A program made the translations under genes and the position numbers. The notes below the pieces were generated by a model. It made no database searches, had not been told where the DNA came from, and saw nothing but the letters and a program-made list of their open reading frames with translations. Positions 18,750 to 26,536 of a DNA stretch of 64,000 nt are shown here, piece by piece. The DNA lies in NCBI RefSeq assembly GCF_001279695.1, contig NZ_LGDD01000299.1, forward strand, positions 1 through 64,000, given 5' to 3'. Numbering within the stretch: the stretch's first letter is position 1; the number at the start of each line of letters is the position of its first letter. This stretch comes from Streptomyces sp. WM6378 (GTDB taxonomy: Bacteria; Actinomycetota; Actinomycetes; Streptomycetales; Streptomycetaceae).

Positions 18750-20015
18750 TTATTCCGCGTTCTCCGCGTCCATCGCCACCTTCGCGATGTCCTGGAGGAC
18801 CGCCTTCGGCGAACCGCCCGGCGCCACAGCCGTACCGATCTTCTTCTTGACCGTCTCGCTCACCTTCGGCCACGACGTCTTGCCGACCGGGGGCAGCTCG
18901 GACGTCGGCAGGGCGTCCAGGAACGGCTTGAGGTCCTTGTGCTTGGCGTCCACCGCCATCGCCGAGGACGCCGACACCGTGGACGGCAGCAGGTCGTACT
19001 GCTCGGCGAACTGGAGCACGTTCTGGTCGGCGAACGTGAAGTCCAGGAACTTGCCGATCTGCGCCCGGTGCCCGCCCTGCTTGAAGCCCATGATCCAGTC
19101 GGCGACGCCCATCGCCGCCTTGGCCTTGCCGTTCGGCCCGGGCAGCGGCACCATGCCGAACTTGATGCCCTTCTTCTTGGCCTGCTCCATCAGCGAGGGA
19201 TGGCCGTTGAGCATGCCCACCTCGCCCTTCGCGAACGCGTCGAACGCGGCCTGCCGGTTGAGCTTGGCGGGCGCGACCGGGCCGGTCAGCTCGGGCTCGA
19301 CCAGGTTGCTCTTGAGCCACTCGAAGGTCTGGATGTTCTCGGGCGAGTCGATGTCGTAGCCGTCGACGGTGTTGGTGTAGCCGCCGTTGCCGCTGAGCAT
19401 CCACATCATGGTCTCGGCCTGCGCCTCCTCGCTGCCGAGCGGCAGCGCGAAGGGGGTCTTCACACCCTTGGCCTTGAGCGCCTTGGCGTCGGTGGCGAGC
19501 TCGGCCCAGGTGTTCGGCGGCCTGATGTGGGCGTCGTCGAACAGTGTCTGGTTGTAGAAGAGCAGTCGCGTGGAGGCTACGAACGGCATGCCGTACTGGA
19601 CGCGCTTGACGTTGCCCGCGTCCGCGAGCGGCGCCAGGAAGTTGGCCTCCGTGGGGATGGAGAGCAGCTGGTCGACGCTGTAGAGCTTGCCGCTCGCCGC
19701 GTAGTCGGAGTACGCGCCGATCTGTGCGATGTCGGGGGCGTTGCCCGCCTTGACCATCTCGGCGACCTTGGCGTCGACGACGTCCCAGGAGAAGATCTGG
19801 ACGTCGATCTTGATGCCGGGGTTCTTCTTCTCGAACGCGTCGACAACGTTGTGCCAGTACGTCTTCGTGCTGCCGCCGCCGGATATGTCGTAGTCGGCGG
19901 CCACCAGCTTGAGGGTGACGTCGCCGGAACCGCTCTGCCCGCCGCATCCCGAGAGCACTGCCGTCATGCCGAATGCGGCAACCGCCGCGGTCAAGCCCAA
20001 GAAGCGCCTGCGCAC
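18750..20015 (-). CDS. ABC transporter sugar-binding lipoprotein
   Basis: 421 residues from GTG 20015. The N-terminus MRRRFLGL with lipobox VLSGCGG marks a lipoprotein. The body is an extracellular solute-binding protein of the family 1 type (NAPDIAQIGAYSDYAASGKL, MLNGHPSLMEQ), expected to capture a sugar outside the membrane. No permease or ATPase gene is beside it. It would need permeases encoded elsewhere and probably the shared ATPase MsiK, whose gene lies at 49.4 kb. It is divergent from nagK, with dre-like sites between, so amino-sugar ligands are plausible but unproven. Confidence 0.9.
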   Translation of the reverse strand: MRRRFLGLTAAVAAFGMTAVLSGCGGQSGSGDVTLKLVAADYDISGGGSTKTYWHNVVDAFEKKNPGIKIDVQIFSWDVVDAKVAEMVKAGNAPDIAQIGAYSDYAASGKLYSVDQLLSIPTEANFLAPLADAGNVKRVQYGMPFVASTRLLFYNQTLFDDAHIRPPNTWAELATDAKALKAKGVKTPFALPLGSEEAQAETMMWMLSGNGGYTNTVDGYDIDSPENIQTFEWLKSNLVEPELTGPVAPAKLNRQAAFDAFAKGEVGMLNGHPSLMEQAKKKGIKFGMVPLPGPNGKAKAAMGVADWIMGFKQGGHRAQIGKFLDFTFADQNVLQFAEQYDLLPSTVSASSAMAVDAKHKDLKPFLDALPTSELPPVGKTSWPKVSETVKKKIGTAVAPGGSPKAVLQDIAKVAMDAENAE

Positions 20016-20108
20016 GCGCTATCCCACCCTCGTTGTGATCCTGGCGGATCCAGTCGGTCCCCCGTGACGTCCTGTATTTGAGCTGCGATTTTCCCTCATA
20101 CGGGGGCA

Positions 20109-20124
20109 TGAGGTCTACACCAGT
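20109..20124. promoter_or_regulatory. dre-like DasR site
   Basis: TGAGGTCTACACCAGT matches the DasR operator consensus A(G/C)TGGTCTAGACCA(G/C)T at 13 of 16 positions. It lies 94 bases upstream of the sugar-binding protein start and 126 upstream of nagK. Confidence 0.7.
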
Positions 20125-20180
20125 CGCATATCGCTTCCGCAACGCCCGGTGCAAGAGTACATTGGGAAACTTTGCGGGCA

Positions 20181-20192
20181 GAAAGCGCTTTC
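20181..20192. promoter_or_regulatory. LacI-family palindrome
   Basis: GAAAGCGCTTTC is a perfect 12-base palindrome with the central CG typical of LacI-family operators. It sits between the two dre-like sites, 58 bases before the nagK start. No LacI-family gene is visible nearby. Confidence 0.6.
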
Positions 20193-20206
20193 TACTTCTT
20201 CTGGCG

Positions 20207-20222
20207 AGTGGACTAGACCTTT
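20207..20222. promoter_or_regulatory. dre-like DasR site before nagK
   Basis: AGTGGACTAGACCTTT matches the dre consensus at 13 of 16 positions, including the core CTAGACC. It lies 27 bases before the nagK start codon, so DasR would overlap the promoter or early transcript. Control of nagKA by DasR is known in S. coelicolor. Confidence 0.75.
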
Positions 20223-20249
20223 CATGGGTGTTGGCGCGAGACTGTCCCC

Positions 20250-21275
20250 GTGAGACACGTCATCGCCCTGGATGTGGGCGGCACCGGGATGAAGGCCGCC
20301 CTCGTAGGGGCGCACGGCACGCTGCTCCACGAGGCGCGCAGGCCCACCGGCAGAGAGCGCGGGCCCGACGCCGTCGTCGAGTCGATCCTCGCGTTCGCGG
20401 CGGACCTGCGGTCGTACGGGGAGGAGCACCTCGGCGAAAGCGCGGTCGCGGCCGGCGTCGCCGTGCCCGGGATCGTCGACGCCGAGAACGGGATCGCCGC
20501 GTACGCCGCCAACCTGGGCTGGCGCGACGTGCCCATGCGGCGGCTGCTCAGCGAGCGCCTGCGCGGGGTGCCGGTCGCGCTCGGCCACGACGTGCGCACC
20601 GGCGGCCTCGCCGAGGGCCGGATCGGCGCGGGCAAGGGCGCCGACCGCTTCCTGTTCGTCCCGCTCGGCACCGGCATCGCGGGTGCGATCGGCATCGACG
20701 GCCGGGTCGAACCGGGCGCGCACGGCTTCGCCGGGGAGATCGGCCACATCGTCGTACGCCCCGGCGGCATCCCCTGCCCCTGCGGCCAGCGCGGCTGCCT
20801 GGAGCGCCTCGCCTCGGCCTCCGCCGTGACGCTCGCCTGGGCCGAGGCGAGCGGTGACCCGGACGCGGACGCCGCCGACTGCGCCAAGGCCGTCGAATCC
20901 GGCGACCCCCGCGCGCTCGCCGTCTGGCAGAACGCGGTCGACGCGCTCGCCGACGGTCTCGTCACGGCGCTCACCCTGCTCGACCCCCGCGTGCTGATCA
21001 TCGGTGGCGGACTCGCCGAAGCCGGGGAAACCTTGTTCGTACCGCTCCGGGCCGCCGTCGAGGAGCGCGTGACGTTCCAGAAGCTGCCCGAGATCGTCCC
21101 GGCGGCCCTCGGGGACACCGCCGGCTGCCTGGGCGCGGGCCTGCTCGCCTGGGACCTCGTCGCCGAGACCGCCGACTCCGACACCGGCTTCCGCTCCGAT
21201 CCCGACCCGGCCCAAGACCCCGACTCCGACTCCGACTCCGACTCCGACTCCGACTCCAGTGAGGTAACCGCCTGA
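20250..21275 (+). CDS. nagK: ROK-family N-acetylglucosamine kinase
   Basis: 341 residues from GTG 20250. It is a ROK kinase with the ATP motif LDVGGTGMKAALV and the zinc motif CPCGQRGCLE. The His of EIGH (GEIGHIVVRPGG) is typical of ROK sugar kinases. The neighbour nagA, coupled by TGATG overlap, and the dre sites support N-acetylglucosamine as substrate; glucose is the alternative. The C-terminus has an odd Asp-Ser tail encoded by six CGACTC repeats (21221-21256), beyond the normal end of the fold. Confidence 0.85.
   Translation: MRHVIALDVGGTGMKAALVGAHGTLLHEARRPTGRERGPDAVVESILAFAADLRSYGEEHLGESAVAAGVAVPGIVDAENGIAAYAANLGWRDVPMRRLLSERLRGVPVALGHDVRTGGLAEGRIGAGKGADRFLFVPLGTGIAGAIGIDGRVEPGAHGFAGEIGHIVVRPGGIPCPCGQRGCLERLASASAVTLAWAEASGDPDADAADCAKAVESGDPRALAVWQNAVDALADGLVTALTLLDPRVLIIGGGLAEAGETLFVPLRAAVEERVTFQKLPEIVPAALGDTAGCLGAGLLAWDLVAETADSDTGFRSDPDPAQDPDSDSDSDSDSDSSEVTA
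21221..21256 (+). repeat. (CGACTC)6 microsatellite in nagK
   Basis: Six perfect tandem copies of a hexamer encode Asp-Ser dipeptides at the C-terminus of NagK, 17 bases before the stop. Copy-number change would keep the frame. Confidence 0.95.
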
Positions 21276-22420
21276 TGGCCGCATCGCTTGTTCTCTCCGG
21301 CGCCCGCGTCGTCCTCCCGACCGGGGTCGTCGAGAACGGACGCGTGATCGTCGACGGCACCAGGATCGCCGGGGCCGCCCCCGCCGACGCGCCCTCGCTC
21401 GACCTCGCGGGCCACTGGGTCGTGCCCGGCTTCGTCGACATGCACAACCACGGCGGCGGCGGCGCCTCCTTCACCAACGGCACGGTCGAGGACGTCCTCA
21501 AGGGCGTCCACACCCACCGGCTGCACGGCAGCACCACCGTGGTCGCCTCCACCGTGACCGGCGAGATGGACGTCCTCGCCCAGCGCGCGGGGCTGCTCTC
21601 CGAGCTGGTCGAGCAGGGCGACCTGGCCGGCATCCACTTCGAGGGCCCGTTCATCTCGCCCTGCCGCAAGGGCGCGCACAGCGAGAGCCTGCTGCGCCAC
21701 CCGGACCCGGCCGAGGTCCGCAAGCTGATGGACGCCGCGCGCGGCGCCGCGAAGATGTTCACGCTGGCCACCGAGCTGCCCGGCGGCCTCGACTCGGTAC
21801 GCCTGCTGGCCGAGCACGGCGTCATCGCGGCGATCGGCCACACCGACGCCTCGTACGAGCAGACCGTCGAGGCGATCGACGCGGGCGCCACCGTCGCGAC
21901 CCACCTCTTCAACGCGATGCCCCCGCTCGGCCACCGCGAGCCGGGTCCGATCGCGGCCCTCCTGGAGGACGAGCGGATCACCGTCGAGCTCATCAACGAC
22001 GGTACGCACCTGCACCCCGCGGCCCTCGAACTCGCCTTCCGCCACAAGGGCGCGGGCCGGGTCGCGTTCATCACCGACGCCATGGACGCGGCCGGGTTCG
22101 GCGACGGCCTCTACCACCTGGGCCCGCTGGAGGTCGAGGTCAAGGAGGGCGTGGCCCGGCTCGTCGAGGGCGGCTCGATCGCGGGCTCCACGCTCACCCT
22201 GGACCGTGCGTTCCAGCGCTCGGTGACGATCGACGGCATCCCGGTCGAGGAGACCGTACGGGCACTTTCGGCCAACCCGGCGCGGCTGCTCGGCCTCGAC
22301 GACAAGGTGGGCTCGCTGGAGCCCGGCAAGGACGCCGACCTGGTGGTCCTGGACGCCGACTTCGCCGTCAAGGGCGTGCTGCGCAAGGGCAGTTGGGTGG
22401 TCGAGCCGCAGCTCGGCTGA
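21275..22420 (+). CDS. nagA: N-acetylglucosamine-6-phosphate deacetylase
   Basis: 381 residues. It deacetylates GlcNAc-6-P to glucosamine-6-P in the cytoplasm, the first committed step of GlcNAc use and the step that sets the DasR effector pool. Motifs of the amidohydrolase fold are VPGFVDMHNHGGGG, HFEGPFIS, AAIGHTDASYEQ, THLFNAMPPLGHREPG and the catalytic FITDAMDAAG. Translation is coupled to nagK by TGATG. The PfkB-family gene follows after 79 bases. Confidence 0.95.
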   Translation: MAASLVLSGARVVLPTGVVENGRVIVDGTRIAGAAPADAPSLDLAGHWVVPGFVDMHNHGGGGASFTNGTVEDVLKGVHTHRLHGSTTVVASTVTGEMDVLAQRAGLLSELVEQGDLAGIHFEGPFISPCRKGAHSESLLRHPDPAEVRKLMDAARGAAKMFTLATELPGGLDSVRLLAEHGVIAAIGHTDASYEQTVEAIDAGATVATHLFNAMPPLGHREPGPIAALLEDERITVELINDGTHLHPAALELAFRHKGAGRVAFITDAMDAAGFGDGLYHLGPLEVEVKEGVARLVEGGSIAGSTLTLDRAFQRSVTIDGIPVEETVRALSANPARLLGLDDKVGSLEPGKDADLVVLDADFAVKGVLRKGSWVVEPQLG

Positions 22421-22499
22421 GCGCCGCGAGCGCTGATATCCGGCACGGCGGCCGGTCCGGGGTCTGGGCCTGCCGCCGTCCGTTTGACATGATCACCCC

Positions 22500-23420
22500 G
22501 TGATTCTGACCGTCACGCTGAACACCGCACTCGACATCACCTACCGCGTCCCCGCCCTCGTACCGCACGCGAGCCATCGCGTGGAGGAGGTCGCGGAGCG
22601 CCCCGGCGGCAAGGGCCTCAACGTCGCCCGGGTGCTCGCCGCGCTCGGGCACGAGGCGGTGGTGACGGGATTCGCGGGCGGCCCGAGCGGCGAGGTGCTG
22701 CGCGCGCTGCTCGCCGATCTCGCGCCCGTCGACGAGCTCGTCCCCATCGCGGGCGCCACCCGCCGCACGATCGCCGTGGTGGACGCGGTGACGGGCGACA
22801 CGACCCAGCTCAACGAGCCGGGCCCGCTCGTCTCGCCCGCCGAGTGGGATGCGTTTGTGGCCACGTACGGACGGCTGTTGGCCGGCGCCGAAGCGGTGGC
22901 GCTGTGCGGGAGTCTGCCGCCCGGGCTGCCGGTCGGGGCGTACGCGCAGCTGGTGCGCCAGGCCCGCACCGCGAAGGTGCCCGTGCTCCTGGACACCAGC
23001 GGCGAGGCGCTGCGGCGAGGCATCGCGGCCCGGCCCGACCTGGTCAAGCCCAATGCCGACGAGCTGGCCCAGCTCACCGGCTCGCGCGAGCCGCTGCGGG
23101 CGACGCGGGACGCGCGCCGCCGCGGGGCCCGCACGGTGGTCGCCTCGCTCGGCGCGGAGGGCATGCTCGCCGCCTCCCCCGACGGCCTGTGGCAGGCGGC
23201 CCCGCCGGCCGCGGTGCGCGGCAACCCGACGGGCGCGGGCGACTCGGCGGTGGCCGGTCTGCTGTCGGGCCTGGTCGAGGGCCTGGACTGGCCGGGCCGC
23301 CTGACCCGCGCGGTGGCCCTGTCCGCGGCGACCGTACTGGCGCCCGCGGCGGGCGAGTTCGACCCGGAGGCGTACGAGAAAATGCTCGGCTCGGTACGCG
23401 TGACCGAGCACGCGCACTGA
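22500..23420 (+). CDS. PfkB-family sugar-phosphate kinase (1-phosphofructokinase-like)
   Basis: 306 residues from GTG 22500. It has the ribokinase fold with ERPGGKGLNVARVLAALG near the N-terminus and the catalytic GNPTGAGDSAVAGL (Asp base in GAGDS). The start LTVTLNTALDITY is typical of the FruK/LacC branch, which phosphorylates fructose-1-P or tagatose-6-P. Tagatose-6-P can be formed from galactosamine in other bacteria, so placement after nagA allows an amino-sugar link, but the substrate is not decided. Confidence 0.85.
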   Translation: MILTVTLNTALDITYRVPALVPHASHRVEEVAERPGGKGLNVARVLAALGHEAVVTGFAGGPSGEVLRALLADLAPVDELVPIAGATRRTIAVVDAVTGDTTQLNEPGPLVSPAEWDAFVATYGRLLAGAEAVALCGSLPPGLPVGAYAQLVRQARTAKVPVLLDTSGEALRRGIAARPDLVKPNADELAQLTGSREPLRATRDARRRGARTVVASLGAEGMLAASPDGLWQAAPPAAVRGNPTGAGDSAVAGLLSGLVEGLDWPGRLTRAVALSAATVLAPAAGEFDPEAYEKMLGSVRVTEHAH

Positions 23421-23446
23421 GCCGAGCAGCAGCTTCGAAGCCGGTT

Positions 23447-24436
23447 TTACGAGGCCGGGGTCAGCCAGAACTGGTCGAGGTTGACGTTGCACTGGTTGCC
23501 CTGCTCGCAGGACAGCTTGATCTCGTTCACACCCTTGTTGAGCTGCACTATGGCGTACGTGTTCTGCCAGCCCTTGGCCCAGTCCCCTGCCGGGGAGTGC
23601 GCGAAGTTCTTCATGTTCATCGGGCGGGACTCGGCCTTGCCGTTGAGCGTTATCGTCGCGTTCGCGTCCACGCCGGGGATGCCGTACTGCAGGTTCAGCT
23701 TGTACGAGCCTGCCTTCGGGACGTTGGGCTTCCAGGTGACCGAGGCGCCCACGTTGTTGAAGTTGCCGACGAACGCGCCGCCGGTGCCCTTGGCGCCCGG
23801 CACGTTGGTGCCGACCTGCGCGGAGCCGCCGAGGGTCAGCGTCGCCGCGTCGTCCTTGGGCAGCTCCGCCGGGGCGGAGGCCGAGGCCGACGGGTCGGTG
23901 CTCGGCTGCTGCGAAGGCTGGCTGGAAGAGGACTTGCCGGGGTTGGCGGTGTCGTCCTTCTTGTTCTTGTCGCCGCTGTTGCTGGCCAGCGCCACGGCGA
24001 TGCCTATGACGACGGCCGCGACCACGGCGACCGCGCCGATCAGAAGCCCCTTGGTGTTGGGTCCGCGGCCGCCGCCACCGGTCTGCTGCGGGGGCGGTCC
24101 CTGCCGGGGCGGAGCACCGCCGGGGTAGGTCTCGGGCGCCGCGTACTGGGCGGTCGGCCGCCCGTACTGCTGCTGAGGGGAGCCCTGCTGCTGCGGGGGC
24201 CCCTGGTACTGCTGCTGCGGGATCTGTCCGTACTGGCGCTCACCGACCGTGCGCACCTGGTTGTACGACGTCCTGGGGACTCCGGGCTGTTGCTGCCCCA
24301 CCGTCGGACCCGGGTAGCCGTAGCCGCCACCGGTGCGGGGCGGGGTGGCGCCTTGGGCCTGCCCGTCCTCGTAGAGGTAGCCGAACGGATCGTCGTCCTC
24401 GGGGGTGTTCGCGCCGTTGTTGCCGGGCGTCGTCAT
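23447..24436 (-). CDS. Membrane-anchored carbohydrate-binding (CBM6/35-like) protein
   Basis: 329 residues. Residues 1-125 are cytoplasmic and extremely rich in Gln, Pro, Gly and Tyr. One membrane helix follows (LLIGAVAVVAAVVIGIAVAL), then a Ser/Thr/Pro-rich spacer and, from about 195, a beta-sandwich domain with LTLGGSAQVGTN, VGNFNNVGASVTW and the end NLDQFWLTPA, the pattern of CBM6/CBM35 galactose-binding-like modules. It probably binds a polysaccharide or cell wall glycan outside the cell. No catalytic domain is attached. Separate from the convergent kinase by 26 bases. Confidence 0.8.
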   Translation of the reverse strand: MTTPGNNGANTPEDDDPFGYLYEDGQAQGATPPRTGGGYGYPGPTVGQQQPGVPRTSYNQVRTVGERQYGQIPQQQYQGPPQQQGSPQQQYGRPTAQYAAPETYPGGAPPRQGPPPQQTGGGGRGPNTKGLLIGAVAVVAAVVIGIAVALASNSGDKNKKDDTANPGKSSSSQPSQQPSTDPSASASAPAELPKDDAATLTLGGSAQVGTNVPGAKGTGGAFVGNFNNVGASVTWKPNVPKAGSYKLNLQYGIPGVDANATITLNGKAESRPMNMKNFAHSPAGDWAKGWQNTYAIVQLNKGVNEIKLSCEQGNQCNVNLDQFWLTPAS

Positions 24437-24546
24437 CCGGGGTCACTCCTCACTGTCCGCCAGCCGTCGCCGACCGGCCGAGCCTACCCCGAACGGACCA
24501 CTGCCCGGTCTGGCCTTGACCACACGTGATCGTTGTCCTGGTTTGC

Positions 24547-26220
24547 TCAGCCGGCGCGGCGGCTGACCTTGGAGCGGGAGCGCTTCTCGATGTACATCCG
24601 CTGGTCCGCGGAGCGCAGGACCTCTTCCACGGACATGCCGCAGCTGGCCCAGCCGATGCCGAAACTGGCCCCGACACGGACCGCCCGGCCGTCCACCCGG
24701 ATGGGCGGGATGATCGCGTTGCGGAGACGGACGGCCAGGTCGGCGGCGTCCGCGGCACCGAGCCCGTCCGCGAGGACGACGAATTCGTCACCCCCGAGCC
24801 GGGCCACGGTGTCGCCGTCGCGCACCCCCGTGGTGAGCCGGCGGGCGACCTCGATGAGGACCGCGTCACCGGTGTGGTGGCCGAATCTGTCGTTGATCGA
24901 CTTGAAGCCGTCGAGGTCGCAGAAGAGCACCGCGAGCCCCTTCGTGCCGTCGTCGATCTCATCGTCGGGGGCCACGGTGTGGACATGGTGGTCGTACGGT
25001 CCGCCGCCCGGCAGCGCGTCGAAGTCGAAGCCGTCGGCACGGAACGCGTGCCCGTGCGCCTCGGACTCGCCCGTGGCCGGGAGCTGCCCGTAGGCCGCGT
25101 CCAGGGTCTCGACCGCACTCGCCGGGCCGACCGAGTGCGGCCGGGGACAGAGCCGCGCCGACAGCCTCGCGCGCAGTTCGGCGCTGTTGGGCAGGCCGGT
25201 GAGGGCGTCGTGGGATGCGCGGTGGGCGAGCTGGAGCTCGTGCCGCTTGCGGTCCTCGATGTCCTCGACGTGGGTGAGCAGGAAGCGCGGCCCGTCCGCG
25301 GTGTCGGCGACCACGGAGTTGCGCAGCGACACCCACACGTACGTGCCGTCGCGCCGCCCGAGCCGCAGCTCGGCCCGGCCGCCCTCGGCGGAGGTGCGAA
25401 GGAGTGTCCCTATGTCCTCGGGGTGCACGAGGTCGGCGAAGGAATAGCGCCGCATGGCGGAGGCGGGCCGCCCGAGCAGCCGGCACAGCGCGTCGTTCGT
25501 CCGCAGGAGGCGGCCGTGCTGGTCGCCGCCCATCTCGGCGATGGCCATGCCGGACGGCGCGTACTCGAAGGCCTGGCGGAAGCTTTCCTCGCTGGCGCGC
25601 AGGGCCTGCTGCTCGCGCTCCAGACGGACCAGGGCGCGCTGCATGTTTGCGCGGAGCCGGGCGTTGCTGATCGCAATCGCGGACTGCGATGCATACATCT
25701 GGAGCGCTTCCCGCCCCCAGGCGCCGGGCTTGCGGCCGTTGCGGGGTTTGTCGACGGAGATGACGCCCAGCAGCTCCTGCGTGCCGCCGGAGGAGTACAT
25801 CGGGGCGTAGAGCCGGTCCTGCGGATGCCACTCGTCCTCGAACCGCGGCTCGGGGCCCTCCGTGTACCACTGGGGTACGTCGTCCTCCAGGAGCACCCAG
25901 CCCTCGGTGTGCGGGATGAAGCGCAGGCCGTCCCAGTCCTCGCCCATCGCGAGGCGGCGCTCCCAGGAGCCGCGGGATCCGACCCGGCCGGTGATCAGGG
26001 CTTCCGCGGCGGCGTTGCCGGCGAAGGCGGCGACGACCAGGTCACCGTCGGGGCGTACGAGATTGACGCAGGCCAGCTCGTAGCCGAGTCCCGCGATGAC
26101 GCCGTCCGCAACGGTCTGCAGCGTGTCCGCGAGGCTGCGGGCCGTATTGAGCTCCCCGACCACCTGGTGCAGCTGCCGCAGGGTCGCAAGACGGACGTAG
26201 GGCTCCGACTCGGTCTCCAT
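24547..26220 (-). CDS. cdgB: Diguanylate cyclase, GAF-PAS-GGDEF (CdgB-like)
   Basis: 557 residues from the ATG at 26220 (GGGGAGAG upstream). Order: GAF (about 20-165), PAS/PAC (about 195-310), GGDEF (about 320-550). The active-site loop is an intact GGDEF and the RxxD inhibitory site (RDGD) lies five residues before it, so the enzyme should make cyclic di-GMP from two GTP and be product-inhibited. The GGDEF domain is split by a low-complexity insert of about 65 residues after SHDALTGLPN. The layout matches CdgB of S. coelicolor, a BldD target acting in development. A BldD-type and a Crp-type site lie upstream. Confidence 0.92.
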   Translation of the reverse strand: METESEPYVRLATLRQLHQVVGELNTARSLADTLQTVADGVIAGLGYELACVNLVRPDGDLVVAAFAGNAAAEALITGRVGSRGSWERRLAMGEDWDGLRFIPHTEGWVLLEDDVPQWYTEGPEPRFEDEWHPQDRLYAPMYSSGGTQELLGVISVDKPRNGRKPGAWGREALQMYASQSAIAISNARLRANMQRALVRLEREQQALRASEESFRQAFEYAPSGMAIAEMGGDQHGRLLRTNDALCRLLGRPASAMRRYSFADLVHPEDIGTLLRTSAEGGRAELRLGRRDGTYVWVSLRNSVVADTADGPRFLLTHVEDIEDRKRHELQLAHRASHDALTGLPNSAELRARLSARLCPRPHSVGPASAVETLDAAYGQLPATGESEAHGHAFRADGFDFDALPGGGPYDHHVHTVAPDDEIDDGTKGLAVLFCDLDGFKSINDRFGHHTGDAVLIEVARRLTTGVRDGDTVARLGGDEFVVLADGLGAADAADLAVRLRNAIIPPIRVDGRAVRVGASFGIGWASCGMSVEEVLRSADQRMYIEKRSRSKVSRRAG

Positions 26221-26318
26221 TGCTCGCTCTCCCCGAGACCTCGACAGCAACTCCTGGCTTCAGATCGACATTCCTTTTGCACTGTCCCGCCACTGAATCA
26301 CAGCGAGCTGTCTAGCCG

Positions 26319-26331
26319 GTACACAGGGTCA
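26319..26331. promoter_or_regulatory. BldD-type box upstream of cdgB
   Basis: GTACACAGGGTCA fits TNACNC(A/T)GNGTNA at eight of the nine fixed positions, missing only the first T. It lies about 100 bases upstream of the cdgB start. Direct BldD control of cdgB is established in S. coelicolor. Confidence 0.7.
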
Positions 26332-26346
26332 ACAAATAGTGCCTTC

Positions 26347-26362
26347 TGTGACTCAAGTCACA
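26347..26362. promoter_or_regulatory. Crp-type palindrome upstream of cdgB
   Basis: TGTGACTCAAGTCACA is an exact TGTGA-N6-TCACA. The palindrome extends to CTGTGACT/AGTCACAG around a two-base centre (26346-26363). It lies about 127 bases upstream of the cdgB start and fits Streptomyces Crp (GTG-N6-CAC). Confidence 0.7.
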
Positions 26363-26536
26363 GCAGATGATGGGGGGTTGGCCGTTCTTTCCGCCTTTGC
26401 CCCCTACCTTTCCTGAACGCAAACTGAGAACGGGCTGGGAACTTGCTGAGCCCCCGGAGGACACGGTTGCGGGTCGGCCGCTGGACCTAGGTCCCGGCTG
26501 GTCCCCGGGCCCGATGTGGTCCGCGGTGGCAGGAGA

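Larger units (their letters stand above)
26221..26536. other. cdgB regulatory region and 3' flank of the TnpB-like gene
   Basis: 316 bases. The part next to cdgB (26221-26400) carries a BldD-type box and a Crp-type palindrome. The part next to the TnpB-like gene (26400-26536) is where a right-end guide RNA and element end could lie. I could not fix an element boundary. Confidence 0.5.

Noticed and set aside
24526..26370. Long plus-strand frame opposite cdgB
   Set aside because: Shadow of cdgB; no ribosome binding site or domain pattern.
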